A stretch of 64,000 bases of DNA from contig JALHMQ010000022.1 in assembly GCA_022843955.1 (NCBI GenBank), positions 22,927 through 86,926 of the forward strand, given 5' to 3'. The notes under the pieces were generated by a model that did no database searches, had not been told where the DNA came from, and saw only the letters and a program-made list of their open reading frames with translations. Shown here one piece after another: positions 10,816 to 18,891 of the stretch. Numbering within the stretch: position 1 is the first letter of the stretch; every line of letters starts with the position of its first letter. The DNA comes from Burkholderiaceae bacterium. Lineage in GTDB: Bacteria > Pseudomonadota > Gammaproteobacteria > Burkholderiales > Burkholderiaceae_F. The position numbers and the translations under genes are program-made.

Positions 10816-11510
10816 AACGCGTACTTCAGGCCGATCGTTGCGAGCCGGGCGCGCGCGCCGTCCATCTGCACGCCGTACGAGGCATCGACGAACAGGGTGT
10901 CGGGCTTCAGCGTCCAGCGCAGGCCAGCGTTGATCCACGGCGCGCTGCGGTCGTCGCCGAACACTTCGGCCATCGCATCGACGGGGCCTAGACCGGTGCG
11001 CTCGGCGGCGACCGACCAGATCGTGCTGTTGAGCTTGTCTGCCTGGCTGCGGGTCCAGCCGAGGTTGGCGTGCAGGAACCAGTCACCCAGCGGCTGCGTG
11101 ACCACCGCCTTCACTTCGGTGCCCTCGTGACGCAGGCTGCCGCTGCCGGGGCGTGCTGCCGTGGCCGCCCAGGCGATGACGACGCCGGTGGACTCATCGG
11201 TCAGTTCGCGCAGCGCGGTCTTGCCGACGATGCCCACTTCCTCGCTGCGTTCGCCTGCAAGGTGCGCACGCGCGCCGAACAGGGCGATCTGGCTGCGCAG
11301 GCCGATGCCGCAGCCCACCTGCGCGCTGGCGCCGCGCGCTGCCGGCTCGCCGCGCACGCCCTCACGCGCGCCCACGAGTTCGAGTTCGCATTCGCCGCGG
11401 CCGAGCAGCCCGGCATCTTCGGTGGTCAGGGGCCGACCCGCGAGCGCGGCGGCTGGATGGAGCAGGGCGCCGATGGCGGCGATGGCAAGCAAGGCACGGA
11501 GAGACGTCAT
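10812..11510 (-). CDS. Predicted outer-membrane beta-barrel protein
   Basis: The 232-residue product has a Sec signal peptide (MTSLRALLAIAAIGALLHPAA, cleavage near ALAG) and ends in an aromatic outer-membrane signature, LKYAF. Alternating hydrophobic strands rich in Gly and aromatic residues (WFLHANLGWTR, WINAGLRWTLK) fit a small barrel, and the start of the mature protein (RPLTTEDAGLLGRGECELE) recalls transporter-like barrels of the phenol-degradation MetA type. Its stop overlaps the convergent kinase stop by 4 bp. Two Fur-like boxes lie just upstream, suggesting iron or metal control. Function is not known. Confidence 0.75.
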   Translation of the reverse strand: MTSLRALLAIAAIGALLHPAAALAGRPLTTEDAGLLGRGECELELVGAREGVRGEPAARGASAQVGCGIGLRSQIALFGARAHLAGERSEEVGIVGKTALRELTDESTGVVIAWAATAARPGSGSLRHEGTEVKAVVTQPLGDWFLHANLGWTRSQADKLNSTIWSVAAERTGLGPVDAMAEVFGDDRSAPWINAGLRWTLKPDTLFVDASYGVQMDGARARLATIGLKYAF

Positions 11511-11541
11511 GTGGGCAGCCGCGATGTTGAGTTGTTATTGA

Positions 11542-11573
11542 TGAGATTGATTCTCTTTAGAGATCGGTTCTCA
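11542..11573. promoter_or_regulatory. Two adjacent Fur-like boxes
   Basis: TGAGATTGATTCTCT at 11542-11556 matches the 7-1-7 Fur pattern (TGAnAATnATTnTCA) at nearly every position. A weaker second match, AGAGATCGGTTCTCA, is at 11559-11573. The centres are 17 bp apart. They lie 32-63 bp upstream of the leftward outer-membrane protein and about 120 bp before the rightward small gene, so either could be the target. The stretch is AT-rich compared with its surroundings, as expected for a promoter. Confidence 0.5.
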
Positions 11574-11695
11574 TTGATTGACTTGTGGCAAAACCTCCTT
11601 CGGTTCGACCCGGGTTGGATCGGTCTGCGCCGACAGCTTGCGCACAATGGAGGTCAATTGCTCATCGGCACCCGACAAGAAAACTGGACCAGAAA

Positions 11696-12010
11696 ATGAA
11701 AGCCTTCCTTATCGATCCCGCCACCCGCTCGATTTCGCGGCTGGATCTGGCCGATGGACTCGTCGACGTACGCAACGCCATCGGCTATGCAACCGTCGAC
11801 TCCGACGAGATCGACGACAACGGCGATCGATTGTTCTTCGACGAGGAGTGCTTCATCCGCGCGATTCCCGGCGCCGGCCGCTTTCGCGTCGACAACCTGG
11901 CGCCGGTGGCCGGCAAGGCGGTGATCGTGGGCTCGACCGCGGGTGGCACCCAGTTCGCTGACGCCCACATCGACGAGACTGCCCTGACGCGGCGCGTGAC
12001 GTTCCTCTAG
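11696..12010 (+). CDS. Small conserved-looking protein of unknown function
   Basis: The product is 105 residues, starting MKAFLIDPATRSISRLDL at 11696. It is acidic in the middle (DSDEIDDNGDRLFFDEE) and has no signal peptide or membrane segment. The pattern of a short N-terminal strand (KAFLIDP) followed by FFDEE and a Gly-rich GKAVIVGSTAGG recalls DUF3846-like small proteins, but I do not recognise a defined family. A frame extending to 11585 exists; the inner ATG is preferred because the upstream residues look non-coding. Confidence 0.6.
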   Translation: MKAFLIDPATRSISRLDLADGLVDVRNAIGYATVDSDEIDDNGDRLFFDEECFIRAIPGAGRFRVDNLAPVAGKAVIVGSTAGGTQFADAHIDETALTRRVTFL

Positions 12011-12024
12011 CCGTTTCTTACCAA

Positions 12025-12064
12025 GTCAGCCGCATCAGCCGCATCAAACTCATCAGCCTCATCG
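12025..12064. repeat. Short degenerate CATCAGCC-type repeat
   Basis: About five imperfect copies of a 6-9 base unit (cATCAGcC, cATCAaaC, cTCATC) sit between the small gene and the next hydrolase. This is a simple-sequence feature with no seen function. Confidence 0.5.
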
Positions 12065-12138
12065 GGGGCAGCGGGGCAGCGGCCGCCGGGCACCGGGCTT
12101 GCCGCATCTGCCCGTTCCCTGACCTCGGATGCGCCGGC

Positions 12139-13188
12139 ATGCATGGCATCACCTCGGGGCTGGCGCAGGCCGCCCGCTCTCGTACCTTTCCCCGCAAGCT
12201 TCTGGTTGCGAGCGCACTGCTGGGCGTGGCTGCGCTCTTCGTGCGGGCTCGCGTGCGTCAGGTCGAACACGACCATCCGCCAGCGGGCCGCTTCATCGAT
12301 GTCGACGGCGTGCGGCTGCACTACGTCGAGCGCGGCAGCGGCGAGGCGATCGTGCTGCTGCATGGCAACGGCACCAATGCACTCGACTTCGTGCTGGCCG
12401 GCACGCTCGACGCCGCGGCATCGAGCGGGCACCGGGTGATCGCCTTCGATCGGCCGGGCTTTGGCTACAGCACCCGGCCCGCCGACCGGACCTGGACGCC
12501 GCATGCGCAGGCCGACGTGATCGCGGCGGCGCTGCGTCGCCTGGGCATCGAGCGCGCGACCGTCCTCGGGCACTCCTGGGGCACGCTGGTCGCACTGGCC
12601 ATGGCGCAGGCCTATCCGGATCGCGTGCGCCGGCTGGTGCTGGTCTCGGGCTACTACTTTCCGACACCGCGCCTGGATGCGGTGCTGCTGTCGCCGCCGG
12701 CGCTGCCGCTGATCGGCACGCTGATGCGGCACACGATCTCGCCCCTGCTCGGCCGCCTGATGTGGGGGCCGGTGATGCGGCGCATGTTCGGTCCGCCCGA
12801 GATGCCGCCCAGCTTTGCCGAGTATCCGAAGTGGCTGTCACTGCGGCCCGGGCAGTTGCGCGCATCGGCCGCCGAAAGCGCCGGCATGATCCCGGCCGCG
12901 TGGCGGATGCAGGGTCACTATGGCGAACTGCGGATGCCGGTGTCGATCATCGCCGGCACGGACGACCGCCAGGTCAGCGCTTTCCATCAGTCGGCGCGCC
13001 TGCACGGCAAGATCACCGGCAGCACGCTGACGCTGGTGCCCGGGCAGGGGCACATGCTGCAGCATCTGGCGCCAGAGGTGATCGAGGCGGCGTTGCGCGA
13101 TGACGCGTTGGCTGAGCCGGTGTCATCGCCAGGCAGCCAGCCCGCCACGGCGCCGCTGCGCGCGCCGGAGCAACCGGCTGCGCACTGA
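12139..13188 (+). CDS. Alpha/beta hydrolase, membrane-anchored
   Basis: This 349-residue serine hydrolase has an N-terminal hydrophobic anchor (LLVASALLGVAALFV, ~residues 21-35), an HG oxyanion motif (LLHGNGTNALDF), the DRPGFGYS segment, a nucleophile elbow GHSWG, an acidic residue in IIAGTDDRQVS and the catalytic His in GQGHMLQH. It belongs with haloalkane dehalogenase/epoxide hydrolase-like and general esterase relatives; the substrate is unknown. The C-terminal ~25 residues are Pro/Ala-rich and probably disordered. The convergent D-lactate dehydrogenase follows within 16 bp. Confidence 0.85.
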   Translation: MHGITSGLAQAARSRTFPRKLLVASALLGVAALFVRARVRQVEHDHPPAGRFIDVDGVRLHYVERGSGEAIVLLHGNGTNALDFVLAGTLDAAASSGHRVIAFDRPGFGYSTRPADRTWTPHAQADVIAAALRRLGIERATVLGHSWGTLVALAMAQAYPDRVRRLVLVSGYYFPTPRLDAVLLSPPALPLIGTLMRHTISPLLGRLMWGPVMRRMFGPPEMPPSFAEYPKWLSLRPGQLRASAAESAGMIPAAWRMQGHYGELRMPVSIIAGTDDRQVSAFHQSARLHGKITGSTLTLVPGQGHMLQHLAPEVIEAALRDDALAEPVSSPGSQPATAPLRAPEQPAAH

Positions 13189-13203
13189 CGCTCTCACTGA
13201 AAT

Positions 13204-14622
13204 TCAGACGCGCACGATCTTGCCCGGGTTCATGATGTTCAACGGGTCGAAGGCACGCTTGATGCGCGCCATCAGGTCGACCGCGTCGTCACCGTGTTCC
13301 TCGATCAGGAAGTCCATCTTGTGCAGCCCCACGCCGTGCTCGCCGGTGCAGGTGCCGTCCATTTTCAGCGCGCGCGTGACGACGCGCTGATTCAGGCGCT
13401 CGGCCTCCTGCGCCTCGCGCGGATCGTCGGGATTGGCAAGGATCGCGACGTGGAAGTTGCCGTCGCCCACGTGGCCGAGGATCGGTGCCGGCAGGAAGCT
13501 CGCGGCGGTGTCACGCTCGGTCTCGACGATGCACTCGGCCAGCCGCGAGATCGGCACGCAGACATCGGTGGTGAAGCTGCGGCTGCCGGGCTTGAGCTGC
13601 AGGCAGGCGAAGTAGGCGTTGTGCCGCGCGGTCCACAGCCGCGTGCGCTCCTCGGGCGTGCTGGCCCACTGGAAATCCTGCGCGCCATGGTCGCGCGCGA
13701 TCTGCTGCACCGCCTCGGCCTGTTCCTTCACCCCGCTGGCGGAGCCGTGGAACTCGAACAGCAGCATCGGCTGCTCGGGCAGGCCCAGCTTGCTGTGCGC
13801 ATTGACCGCCTTCACCGTGAGCGCATCGAGCAGTTCGCAGCGGGCGATCGGAATGCCGAGCTGGATCGTCGCGATCGTGGTGTTGACGGCGGCCTCCACA
13901 CTGGGGAACGAGCAGGCGGCGGCGGAAATCGCCTCCGGCTGCGGGTATACGCGCAGCGTGACTTCGGTGATCACGCCCAGCGTGCCTTCGCTGCCGACGA
14001 AGATGCGGGTGAGGTCGTAGCCGGCGCTGCTCTTGCGCGCGCGGCTGGCGGTGCGGATCACCTTGCCTTCGGCGGTGACCACGGTCAGGCCGAGCACGTT
14101 CTCGCGCATCGTGCCGTAGCGCACGGCGTTGGTGCCGCTGGCGCGGGTGGCGGCCATGCCGCCTAGGGTGGCATCGGCGCCCGGATCGATCGGAAAGAAA
14201 AATCCGGTGGACTTGAGCTCCTCGTTGAGCTGCTTGCGCGTCACCCCGGCCTGCACCGTGACCGTGAGGTCTTCGGCGTTCACCGCCAGCACCTTGTTCA
14301 TGCCGGACAGGTCGATGCTCACGCCGCCCTGTACCGCCAGCAGGTGGCCTTCGATCGAGGTGCCCACACCATATGGGATGAGCGGCACGCGGTGCTGCGC
14401 GCACAGGCTGACCACCGCAGCCACGTCCTCGGTGCTGGCGGCGAACACCACGGCGTCGGGCAGCATGGGCGGGTAGGGTGATTCATCGCGTCCGTGATGC
14501 TCGCGGATCGCCTGCGCGGTGGACATCCGGCTGCCGAAGCGCTGCTGCAACGCTTGCAGGAACGCGGCGGGCAAGGGTCTGCCGGCAGGCTGCACCGAGG
14601 CGAGGAAAGCAGGGGCGTTCAT
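13204..14622 (-). CDS. FAD-linked D-lactate dehydrogenase (cytochrome type) / GlcD-like oxidase
   Basis: The 472-residue product has a PCMH-type FAD-binding domain (LIPYGVGTSIEGHLLA, DPGADATLGGMAATRASGTNAVRYG, KSSAGYDLTRIFVGSEGTLGVITE) and the FAD-oxidase C-terminal domain with HVGDGNFH and GEHGVG. This matches D-lactate or glycolate dehydrogenases that oxidise 2-hydroxyacids to 2-ketoacids and pass electrons to the respiratory chain. It is single rather than part of a glcDEF set, which favours D-lactate dehydrogenase. A GAGG ribosome-binding site precedes the ATG at 14622. It is divergent from the PduO gene. Confidence 0.92.
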   Translation of the reverse strand: MNAPAFLASVQPAGRPLPAAFLQALQQRFGSRMSTAQAIREHHGRDESPYPPMLPDAVVFAASTEDVAAVVSLCAQHRVPLIPYGVGTSIEGHLLAVQGGVSIDLSGMNKVLAVNAEDLTVTVQAGVTRKQLNEELKSTGFFFPIDPGADATLGGMAATRASGTNAVRYGTMRENVLGLTVVTAEGKVIRTASRARKSSAGYDLTRIFVGSEGTLGVITEVTLRVYPQPEAISAAACSFPSVEAAVNTTIATIQLGIPIARCELLDALTVKAVNAHSKLGLPEQPMLLFEFHGSASGVKEQAEAVQQIARDHGAQDFQWASTPEERTRLWTARHNAYFACLQLKPGSRSFTTDVCVPISRLAECIVETERDTAASFLPAPILGHVGDGNFHVAILANPDDPREAQEAERLNQRVVTRALKMDGTCTGEHGVGLHKMDFLIEEHGDDAVDLMARIKRAFDPLNIMNPGKIVRV

Positions 14623-14717
14623 AATGAATCCTCACAAGAGGGCCGGCGCACGCCGCCAGCCCGGCTGGAACGCCCGATTTATACGCGCGGCGGTCCTCGA
14701 TCGGAGACGAATTCCAT

Positions 14718-15275
14718 ATGGGCAATCGACTGACGCAGATCGCCACCCGCACCGGTGACGATGGCACCACCGGCCTGGGCGACGGCACCCGCACCCGCAA
14801 GGACGCGCTGCGCATTCAGGCCATGGGCGACGTCGACGAACTGAACTCGATGATCGGCCTGCTGCTCACCGAAGACCTGCCGGCACAGGTGCGCGCCGAC
14901 CTGCTCGACATCCAGCACGACCTCTTCGACCTCGGCGGCGAGCTGTGCATTCCCGGCTACACGATGCTCAAGAACGAGCAGGTCGCGCGCCTGGACGAGC
15001 GTCTGGCGCACTACAACGCCGGACTGCCGCGGCTGGCCGAGTTCATCCTGCCCGGCGGCAATCGCGCCGCGGCAACCGCGCACGTGGCACGCACGATCTG
15101 TCGGCGTGCCGAACGGGCGATCGTCGAACTCGGCGCCGAGGAGCCGCTCAACGCCGCGCCGCGCCAGTACGTCAACCGCCTGTCCGACCTGCTGTTCGTG
15201 CTGGCGCGCGTGCTGAACCGCGCCGGCGGCGGCACCGACGTGCTGTGGCAGCAGCGCAAGACCCAGGCCGGCTGA
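14718..15275 (+). CDS. Cob(I)alamin adenosyltransferase, PduO type
   Basis: The enzyme transfers the 5'-deoxyadenosyl group of ATP to Co(I) corrinoid, forming adenosylcobalamin. The 185-residue product has the N-terminal ATP loop TRTGDDGTTGLGDGTR (residues ~10-25), the DELNSMIG segment, and the C-terminal RQYVNRLSDLLFVLAR signature. Length is normal. It starts 95 bp from the divergent D-lactate dehydrogenase. I saw no cobalamin riboswitch in the short leader. Confidence 0.95.
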   Translation: MGNRLTQIATRTGDDGTTGLGDGTRTRKDALRIQAMGDVDELNSMIGLLLTEDLPAQVRADLLDIQHDLFDLGGELCIPGYTMLKNEQVARLDERLAHYNAGLPRLAEFILPGGNRAAATAHVARTICRRAERAIVELGAEEPLNAAPRQYVNRLSDLLFVLARVLNRAGGGTDVLWQQRKTQAG

Positions 15276-15438
15276 CCGGTGCGCAGCAAGTGGGCCGACC
15301 GGCGCGCGCCGGCGATGAACGCGCCGGGTGCCGGTGCGTCGGCGCCGCGGCGGCGATCGCGCGCGCTCCGTGGCAGCGCCTGCCTTTGCTTGCGTTGCCG
15401 CCGCTAGCTGCGCGCTCGCCGGTCGACAGGACTTCGAC

Positions 15439-16377
15439 ATGCCCCTTTGGACCTATCGCTTTGCTCCGGTGGTTGACGGACGCGCGTTGCGCGTGTCGGT
15501 AGCGGTCGGCTGGAACGAGTCGCGCGTCACCGCCGAGCAGGACGGCGCGCTGCTCGCCAGCGACACGCTGCGCTTCCGGCAGGAGCCCTACCGCACCCAG
15601 CAACTTCAGCTGCCACCCGAGGCCGGCAACCTGCTGGTGGAGGTCGGCCCGCGCACCTGGTACACGTATGGGCTGCAGGTGCGGCGCGACGACGAGGTGC
15701 TGTACCAGTCGCACGCCGACCCGTTTGCCTACGTGCCGAAGATGCAGGCGAAGCTGAGTCCCTCAACGGGCAGCGACGACGGTGAGATCGACATGGCGCG
15801 CGTCAAGCGCAATGCGCCGGCGATCAGCGCCGACCTGGCACTCGGCCTGCTGTTCTTCATCGTGGCCAAGCTGACCAACCTCACCACGGCCGCCCTGGTG
15901 GCGGCCGGCGCCGGCCTGTCGCTCTACGGCGTGCAGTGGCTGCTGAACCGCGTGTTCGACCGGCTGCAGCGGCCGCGCATCGACCTGCTCGGCGGGCTGG
16001 CCATGTTCGGCGTGCTGATGCTGCTGCTGTCCGCCGGCTTTGCCTGGCTGTTCGACTCCGAAATGGCGGTGCAGCTGAAGGCGACCTACCTCGGGCTGAT
16101 CGCGGCGACGTTCTTCGCGATCGACGCCTGGCGCGGCGCGCCCTATCTGGGCAAGCGCCTGGCGCTGTACATCGCCTACAAGGACATCGATCCGCACCAG
16201 CTTGCCGCGAGCTTCGCGCTGGTCGGCGCCGTCATGGCGGCCGTCAACGCCGCCGTTGCCCTGACCTTCAGCAAGGACACCTGGCTGCTGTACACGTTGT
16301 GGGGCGACATGCTGCTCGCCGTGGTGCTGTCGATGTGGGCGATCGAGCGCGCACGCGGCAAAGCGGCCATGCGCTGA
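15439..16377 (+). CDS. Polytopic membrane protein, IspZ (septation protein A)-like C-terminus
   Basis: The 312-residue product starts at MPLWTYRFAPVVDG. The first ~115 residues form a soluble beta-rich domain (ESRVTAEQDGALLASDTLRF). The rest carries about five or six membrane segments. The C-terminal part, with APYLGKRLALYIAYKDIDPHQL and FSKDTWLLYTLWGDMLLAV, resembles the intracellular septation protein IspZ/YciB family, which has similar short loops. Function is inferred at best to be envelope maintenance. The frame could start upstream at 15328, but the extra residues are Arg/Ala-rich and unlikely. It is convergent with the DMT exporter. Confidence 0.65.
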   Translation: MPLWTYRFAPVVDGRALRVSVAVGWNESRVTAEQDGALLASDTLRFRQEPYRTQQLQLPPEAGNLLVEVGPRTWYTYGLQVRRDDEVLYQSHADPFAYVPKMQAKLSPSTGSDDGEIDMARVKRNAPAISADLALGLLFFIVAKLTNLTTAALVAAGAGLSLYGVQWLLNRVFDRLQRPRIDLLGGLAMFGVLMLLLSAGFAWLFDSEMAVQLKATYLGLIAATFFAIDAWRGAPYLGKRLALYIAYKDIDPHQLAASFALVGAVMAAVNAAVALTFSKDTWLLYTLWGDMLLAVVLSMWAIERARGKAAMR

Positions 16378-16419
16378 CGGGGCCGGGCAGCTCGCAAGAA
16401 GACGCGGCTTGGTGGCGGG

Positions 16420-17343
16420 TCAGCGTGGCCGGTGGGGCCCGCCGGCAAGCGGGCCGTCAGCCGGCCTCGCACGCGGCCACAGACCGAGGGCGAGCACGGT
16501 GCTGGCGATGATCACGGCGCCGCCGGCAAGCATCTGTAAGGTGACGGCTTCATCCAGCACCAGTGCGCCCCAGCCGCTGGCGAACACCGGGATCAGGAAG
16601 GTCACCGACGAGGCGGCCACCGCGCCGACGCGGGCCAGCAGGCGAAAGTAGAGCAGGAACGCCAGGCCGGTGCAGGCGACGCCGAGCAGGATCGCGCAGC
16701 CCCAGGCGAGCGCGCTCGGCGGTGTCGCCGGCCACAGTGCGATCGCCGGCAGCAACAGCGCGGCGGTTGCGCTGAGCTGGCTGCCGGCCGCCATCGCCAG
16801 CGGCGGCGTGCCGGCGAGCCGTGCGCGCGCGTAGTTTCCCGCCACGCCGTAGGCACAGGTCGCCACGAGTGCGGCCACCAATGCGAGCGCCGTGCCGAAG
16901 CCCGCGCTGCCGGGCACCAGGCTCGCCTGACCCCACATCAGCACCACCACGCCCACCAATCCAAACGCCAGGCCGAGCCATTGCGGCGCGCGGATCGCAT
17001 TGCGCAGCCACAGCCAGCCGATCAGCGCCGTCCACAGCGGTGTCAGCGCGTTCAGGATCGCGGTGAAGCCGGCCGTCACGTGCAGCGTGACGAACGACAG
17101 CAGCACGAACGGCAACGCCGAGTTGAGCAGGCCAAGCAATGCGAGCCGGCCAGGCTGCGCGCGCAGCAGCGGCAGCTCGCCGCGCATCGCGAGCAGGCCA
17201 CACAGGAAGGCAGCGGCAATCGCCACGCGCACTTCCACCAGCGCCACCGGCCCGAAGGCCGGCGCGGCGATGCGCATCATCATGAAACTCGCGCCCCACA
17301 GGGCGGCGAGCAGCAGCAGGTCGGTCAGGTCGCGTGTCTTCAT
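16420..17343 (-). CDS. DMT-family (EamA) exporter
   Basis: The 307-residue inner-membrane protein has about ten transmembrane helices in two EamA repeats (DLLLLAALWGASFMMMRI at the N-terminus; ALALVAALVATCAYGVAGNY starting the second half). Family members export amino acids and other small metabolites. The start MKTRDLTDLL at 17343 matches the usual N-terminus just before helix 1. No regulator is adjacent, and the substrate is unknown. About 240 bp upstream has no gene. Confidence 0.88.
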   Translation of the reverse strand: MKTRDLTDLLLLAALWGASFMMMRIAAPAFGPVALVEVRVAIAAAFLCGLLAMRGELPLLRAQPGRLALLGLLNSALPFVLLSFVTLHVTAGFTAILNALTPLWTALIGWLWLRNAIRAPQWLGLAFGLVGVVVLMWGQASLVPGSAGFGTALALVAALVATCAYGVAGNYARARLAGTPPLAMAAGSQLSATAALLLPAIALWPATPPSALAWGCAILLGVACTGLAFLLYFRLLARVGAVAASSVTFLIPVFASGWGALVLDEAVTLQMLAGGAVIIASTVLALGLWPRARPADGPLAGGPHRPR

Positions 17344-17585
17344 GGGTCGAGCGTGACAGGCGGCGCGGCAGGCGACCACCCGATTTGGTCGAGCGTGGCG
17401 GAGCGCGATGCAGTGCAACCGCGCAGCCATGCGGCGCGCACCGTTCGAGGTCTGTCGCGCTGCCTCGGGTTACCGCGCGTGGCCGAGTGGCGGAGTGTCC
17501 GCGCGGCCGTCCATCCGGGCAAACGGTGGATCGGCATGCCTCGCCTGCGCCAGGCGCATGCGAGCCGCCACGTTAGCTGACCCGC

Positions 17586-17780
17586 CTAGTCGCGCTTGCG
17601 GTCAGTGGCCTTGCGTCGCGCCGCCTTGGGCACGATGCCGCGCGTGGCGAGCGCCTCCCGCAGCAGGAACTCCGTCTGCGCGTTGACGCTGCGCAACTCG
17701 GCCGCCGCCAGCCGCTCGAGTTCGGCCCACAACGGCGGGTCGATCCGCAGCAGGAAGGCCTTCTTGTCGGGGCTGGGCAT
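17586..17780 (-). CDS. Ribbon-helix-helix (Arc/CopG-like) DNA-binding protein
   Basis: The product is 64 residues. KKAFLLRIDPPLWAELERLAAAELRSVNAQTEFLLREAL fits a ribbon-helix-helix fold: a short beta strand (AFLLRID) that inserts into DNA, then two helices joined by the S-V-N turn. The C-terminus is basic (KAARRKATDRKRD). It is the last gene of the SPFH operon, 15 bp after the DUF3784-like gene. RHH dimers bind short palindromes, and a perfect 20-bp palindrome lies upstream of this operon, so it is a good candidate autoregulator (inference). Confidence 0.8.
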   Translation of the reverse strand: MPSPDKKAFLLRIDPPLWAELERLAAAELRSVNAQTEFLLREALATRGIVPKAARRKATDRKRD

Positions 17781-17795
17781 CGGTCGGAATTGAAG

Positions 17796-18143
17796 TCAGC
17801 GCCGGTGCTTGGGCGCTGGTCGCTGGTGGAAGCGGATCAGTCCCCAGAGCACGCCGATCGTCATCACGGCCACTCCAGCGAGCATCACGAGCGCGCTGCC
17901 GGCGTCGTCGAGCGTGCTGGCCCAGAGCATCGCGGCACTTGCCAGCATGCCAAGCGCGCCGATCCCCAGCGAGACACCCATCCAACGCCCGAGGCCGTCG
18001 GCATCCGGATACTTCTCGGGTGTGTAGTTGTTCATCAAGAACAGCATCTTGCGCACGCCGATCAAGTACGCCAGCCCTCCTAGAAGCGCCGCGCCAATCA
18101 AGAACCCCACGATGCCTATCAACTGCCCGCTCATCACTGTCAT
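17796..18143 (-). CDS. Small membrane protein, DUF3784-like
   Basis: The 115-residue product has three hydrophobic helices (IVGFLIGAALLGGLAYLIGV, GVSLGIGALGMLASAAMLWA, ALVMLAGVAVMTIGVLWGLI) and a short conserved loop MNNYTPEKYPDADGLGRW after helix 1. That loop and layout match the DUF3784 group of small membrane proteins. The true start may be the fourth residue (MSGQL). It belongs to the SPFH operon, between the PH-like gene and the RHH gene. Function is unknown. Confidence 0.7.
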   Translation of the reverse strand: MTVMSGQLIGIVGFLIGAALLGGLAYLIGVRKMLFLMNNYTPEKYPDADGLGRWMGVSLGIGALGMLASAAMLWASTLDDAGSALVMLAGVAVMTIGVLWGLIRFHQRPAPKHRR

Positions 18144-18225
18144 CCTTGGTTTGACCGCCGACCGGTCCCAAATGCGAGCGCAAGCAGGCCGCGAAAGCCA
18201 GCCCTGTTTCGTGCGCTGGTAGAGG

Positions 18226-18690
18226 TCACCGGCGCCGCTCTGGTTGCACCGCGCCGGCGCGTGCCCGCTCGATCGCCGCGTGCAGGCGCCTTGGCTCGTC
18301 GGTGCCGACCATCAGCCGCTTGCCGGTGGAAAGCTGCAGCGCCACCGCGTCGAGGCCGCTGACGTTCCACAGCCAGCCGCGGCGCGTGAGGCGAATGCCC
18401 CAGCCTTCGATCCAGGTCGTGCGCGTGACCTCGGCCACCGCGATCTCCGTCACTGCCACCGTGCGGCGCGGCCAGCCCAAGCCGAACGCCACGGTGAGCT
18501 GGTTGCGGTCGATGCGCACCGTGAGCCGGCTGAACACCAGCACCACGATCGGCAGCAGCGCGGCAGCGACCAGCAGTGCGGCGCTGTTCGACAGCGGCTG
18601 CGCGCTCATCGCCAGCAGCGCCACCACGCCGACGGCGGCGGCCAGGCGCGTGGCCCAGCCGACCTGCGTGTGTTCGTAGAGCGGCCGCAT
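18226..18690 (-). CDS. Small membrane protein with PH-like (bPH) domain
   Basis: The 154-residue product has two hydrophobic segments near the N-terminus (about residues 13-30 and 37-53). A beta-rich domain follows (RLTVRIDRNQLTVAFGLGWPRRTVAVTEIAVAEV, GLDAVALQLSTGKRLMVGTDEPRRLHAAIERA) of the bacterial PH type found next to membrane stress proteins. Its ATG overlaps the stop of the preceding 64-residue gene (TGATG), so the two are translationally coupled. It is in the SPFH operon. Confidence 0.7.
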   Translation of the reverse strand: MRPLYEHTQVGWATRLAAAVGVVALLAMSAQPLSNSAALLVAAALLPIVVLVFSRLTVRIDRNQLTVAFGLGWPRRTVAVTEIAVAEVTRTTWIEGWGIRLTRRGWLWNVSGLDAVALQLSTGKRLMVGTDEPRRLHAAIERARAGAVQPERRR

Positions 18691-18884
18691 CAGCGACGCT
18701 GTTGCCGCGCCTGCACCCGTTCACGGATGAAGGCGACAATTGCGGCCGATTCCACCAGCCCGCCGACGGCAGCCAGGCCGATGGCGACCGGCAGCGACAG
18801 CCAGCCGAGCACGGCCGCGAGCACGCCGACGACGAGCAGCGCCGAGCCAACGAGCAGGATCACGATCAGCAGGGCCGGATTCAT
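18690..18884 (-). CDS. Small two-helix membrane protein
   Basis: The product is 64 residues, with hydrophobic segments LLIVILLVGSALLVVGVLAAVLGW and PVAIGLAAVGGLVESAAIVAFI, ending in a basic cytoplasmic tail (RERVQARQQRR). It starts 7 bp after the SPFH gene and its stop overlaps the start of the PH-like gene. I do not recognise a named family; position suggests an accessory subunit for the SPFH protein. Confidence 0.65.
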   Translation of the reverse strand: MNPALLIVILLVGSALLVVGVLAAVLGWLSLPVAIGLAAVGGLVESAAIVAFIRERVQARQQRR

Positions 18885-18891
18885 CGCCCGC

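Noticed and set aside
14623..14717. Cobalamin riboswitch before the PduO gene
   Set aside because: The gap is only 95 bp, contains another gene's promoter and lacks any B12-box-like conserved sequence I can see.
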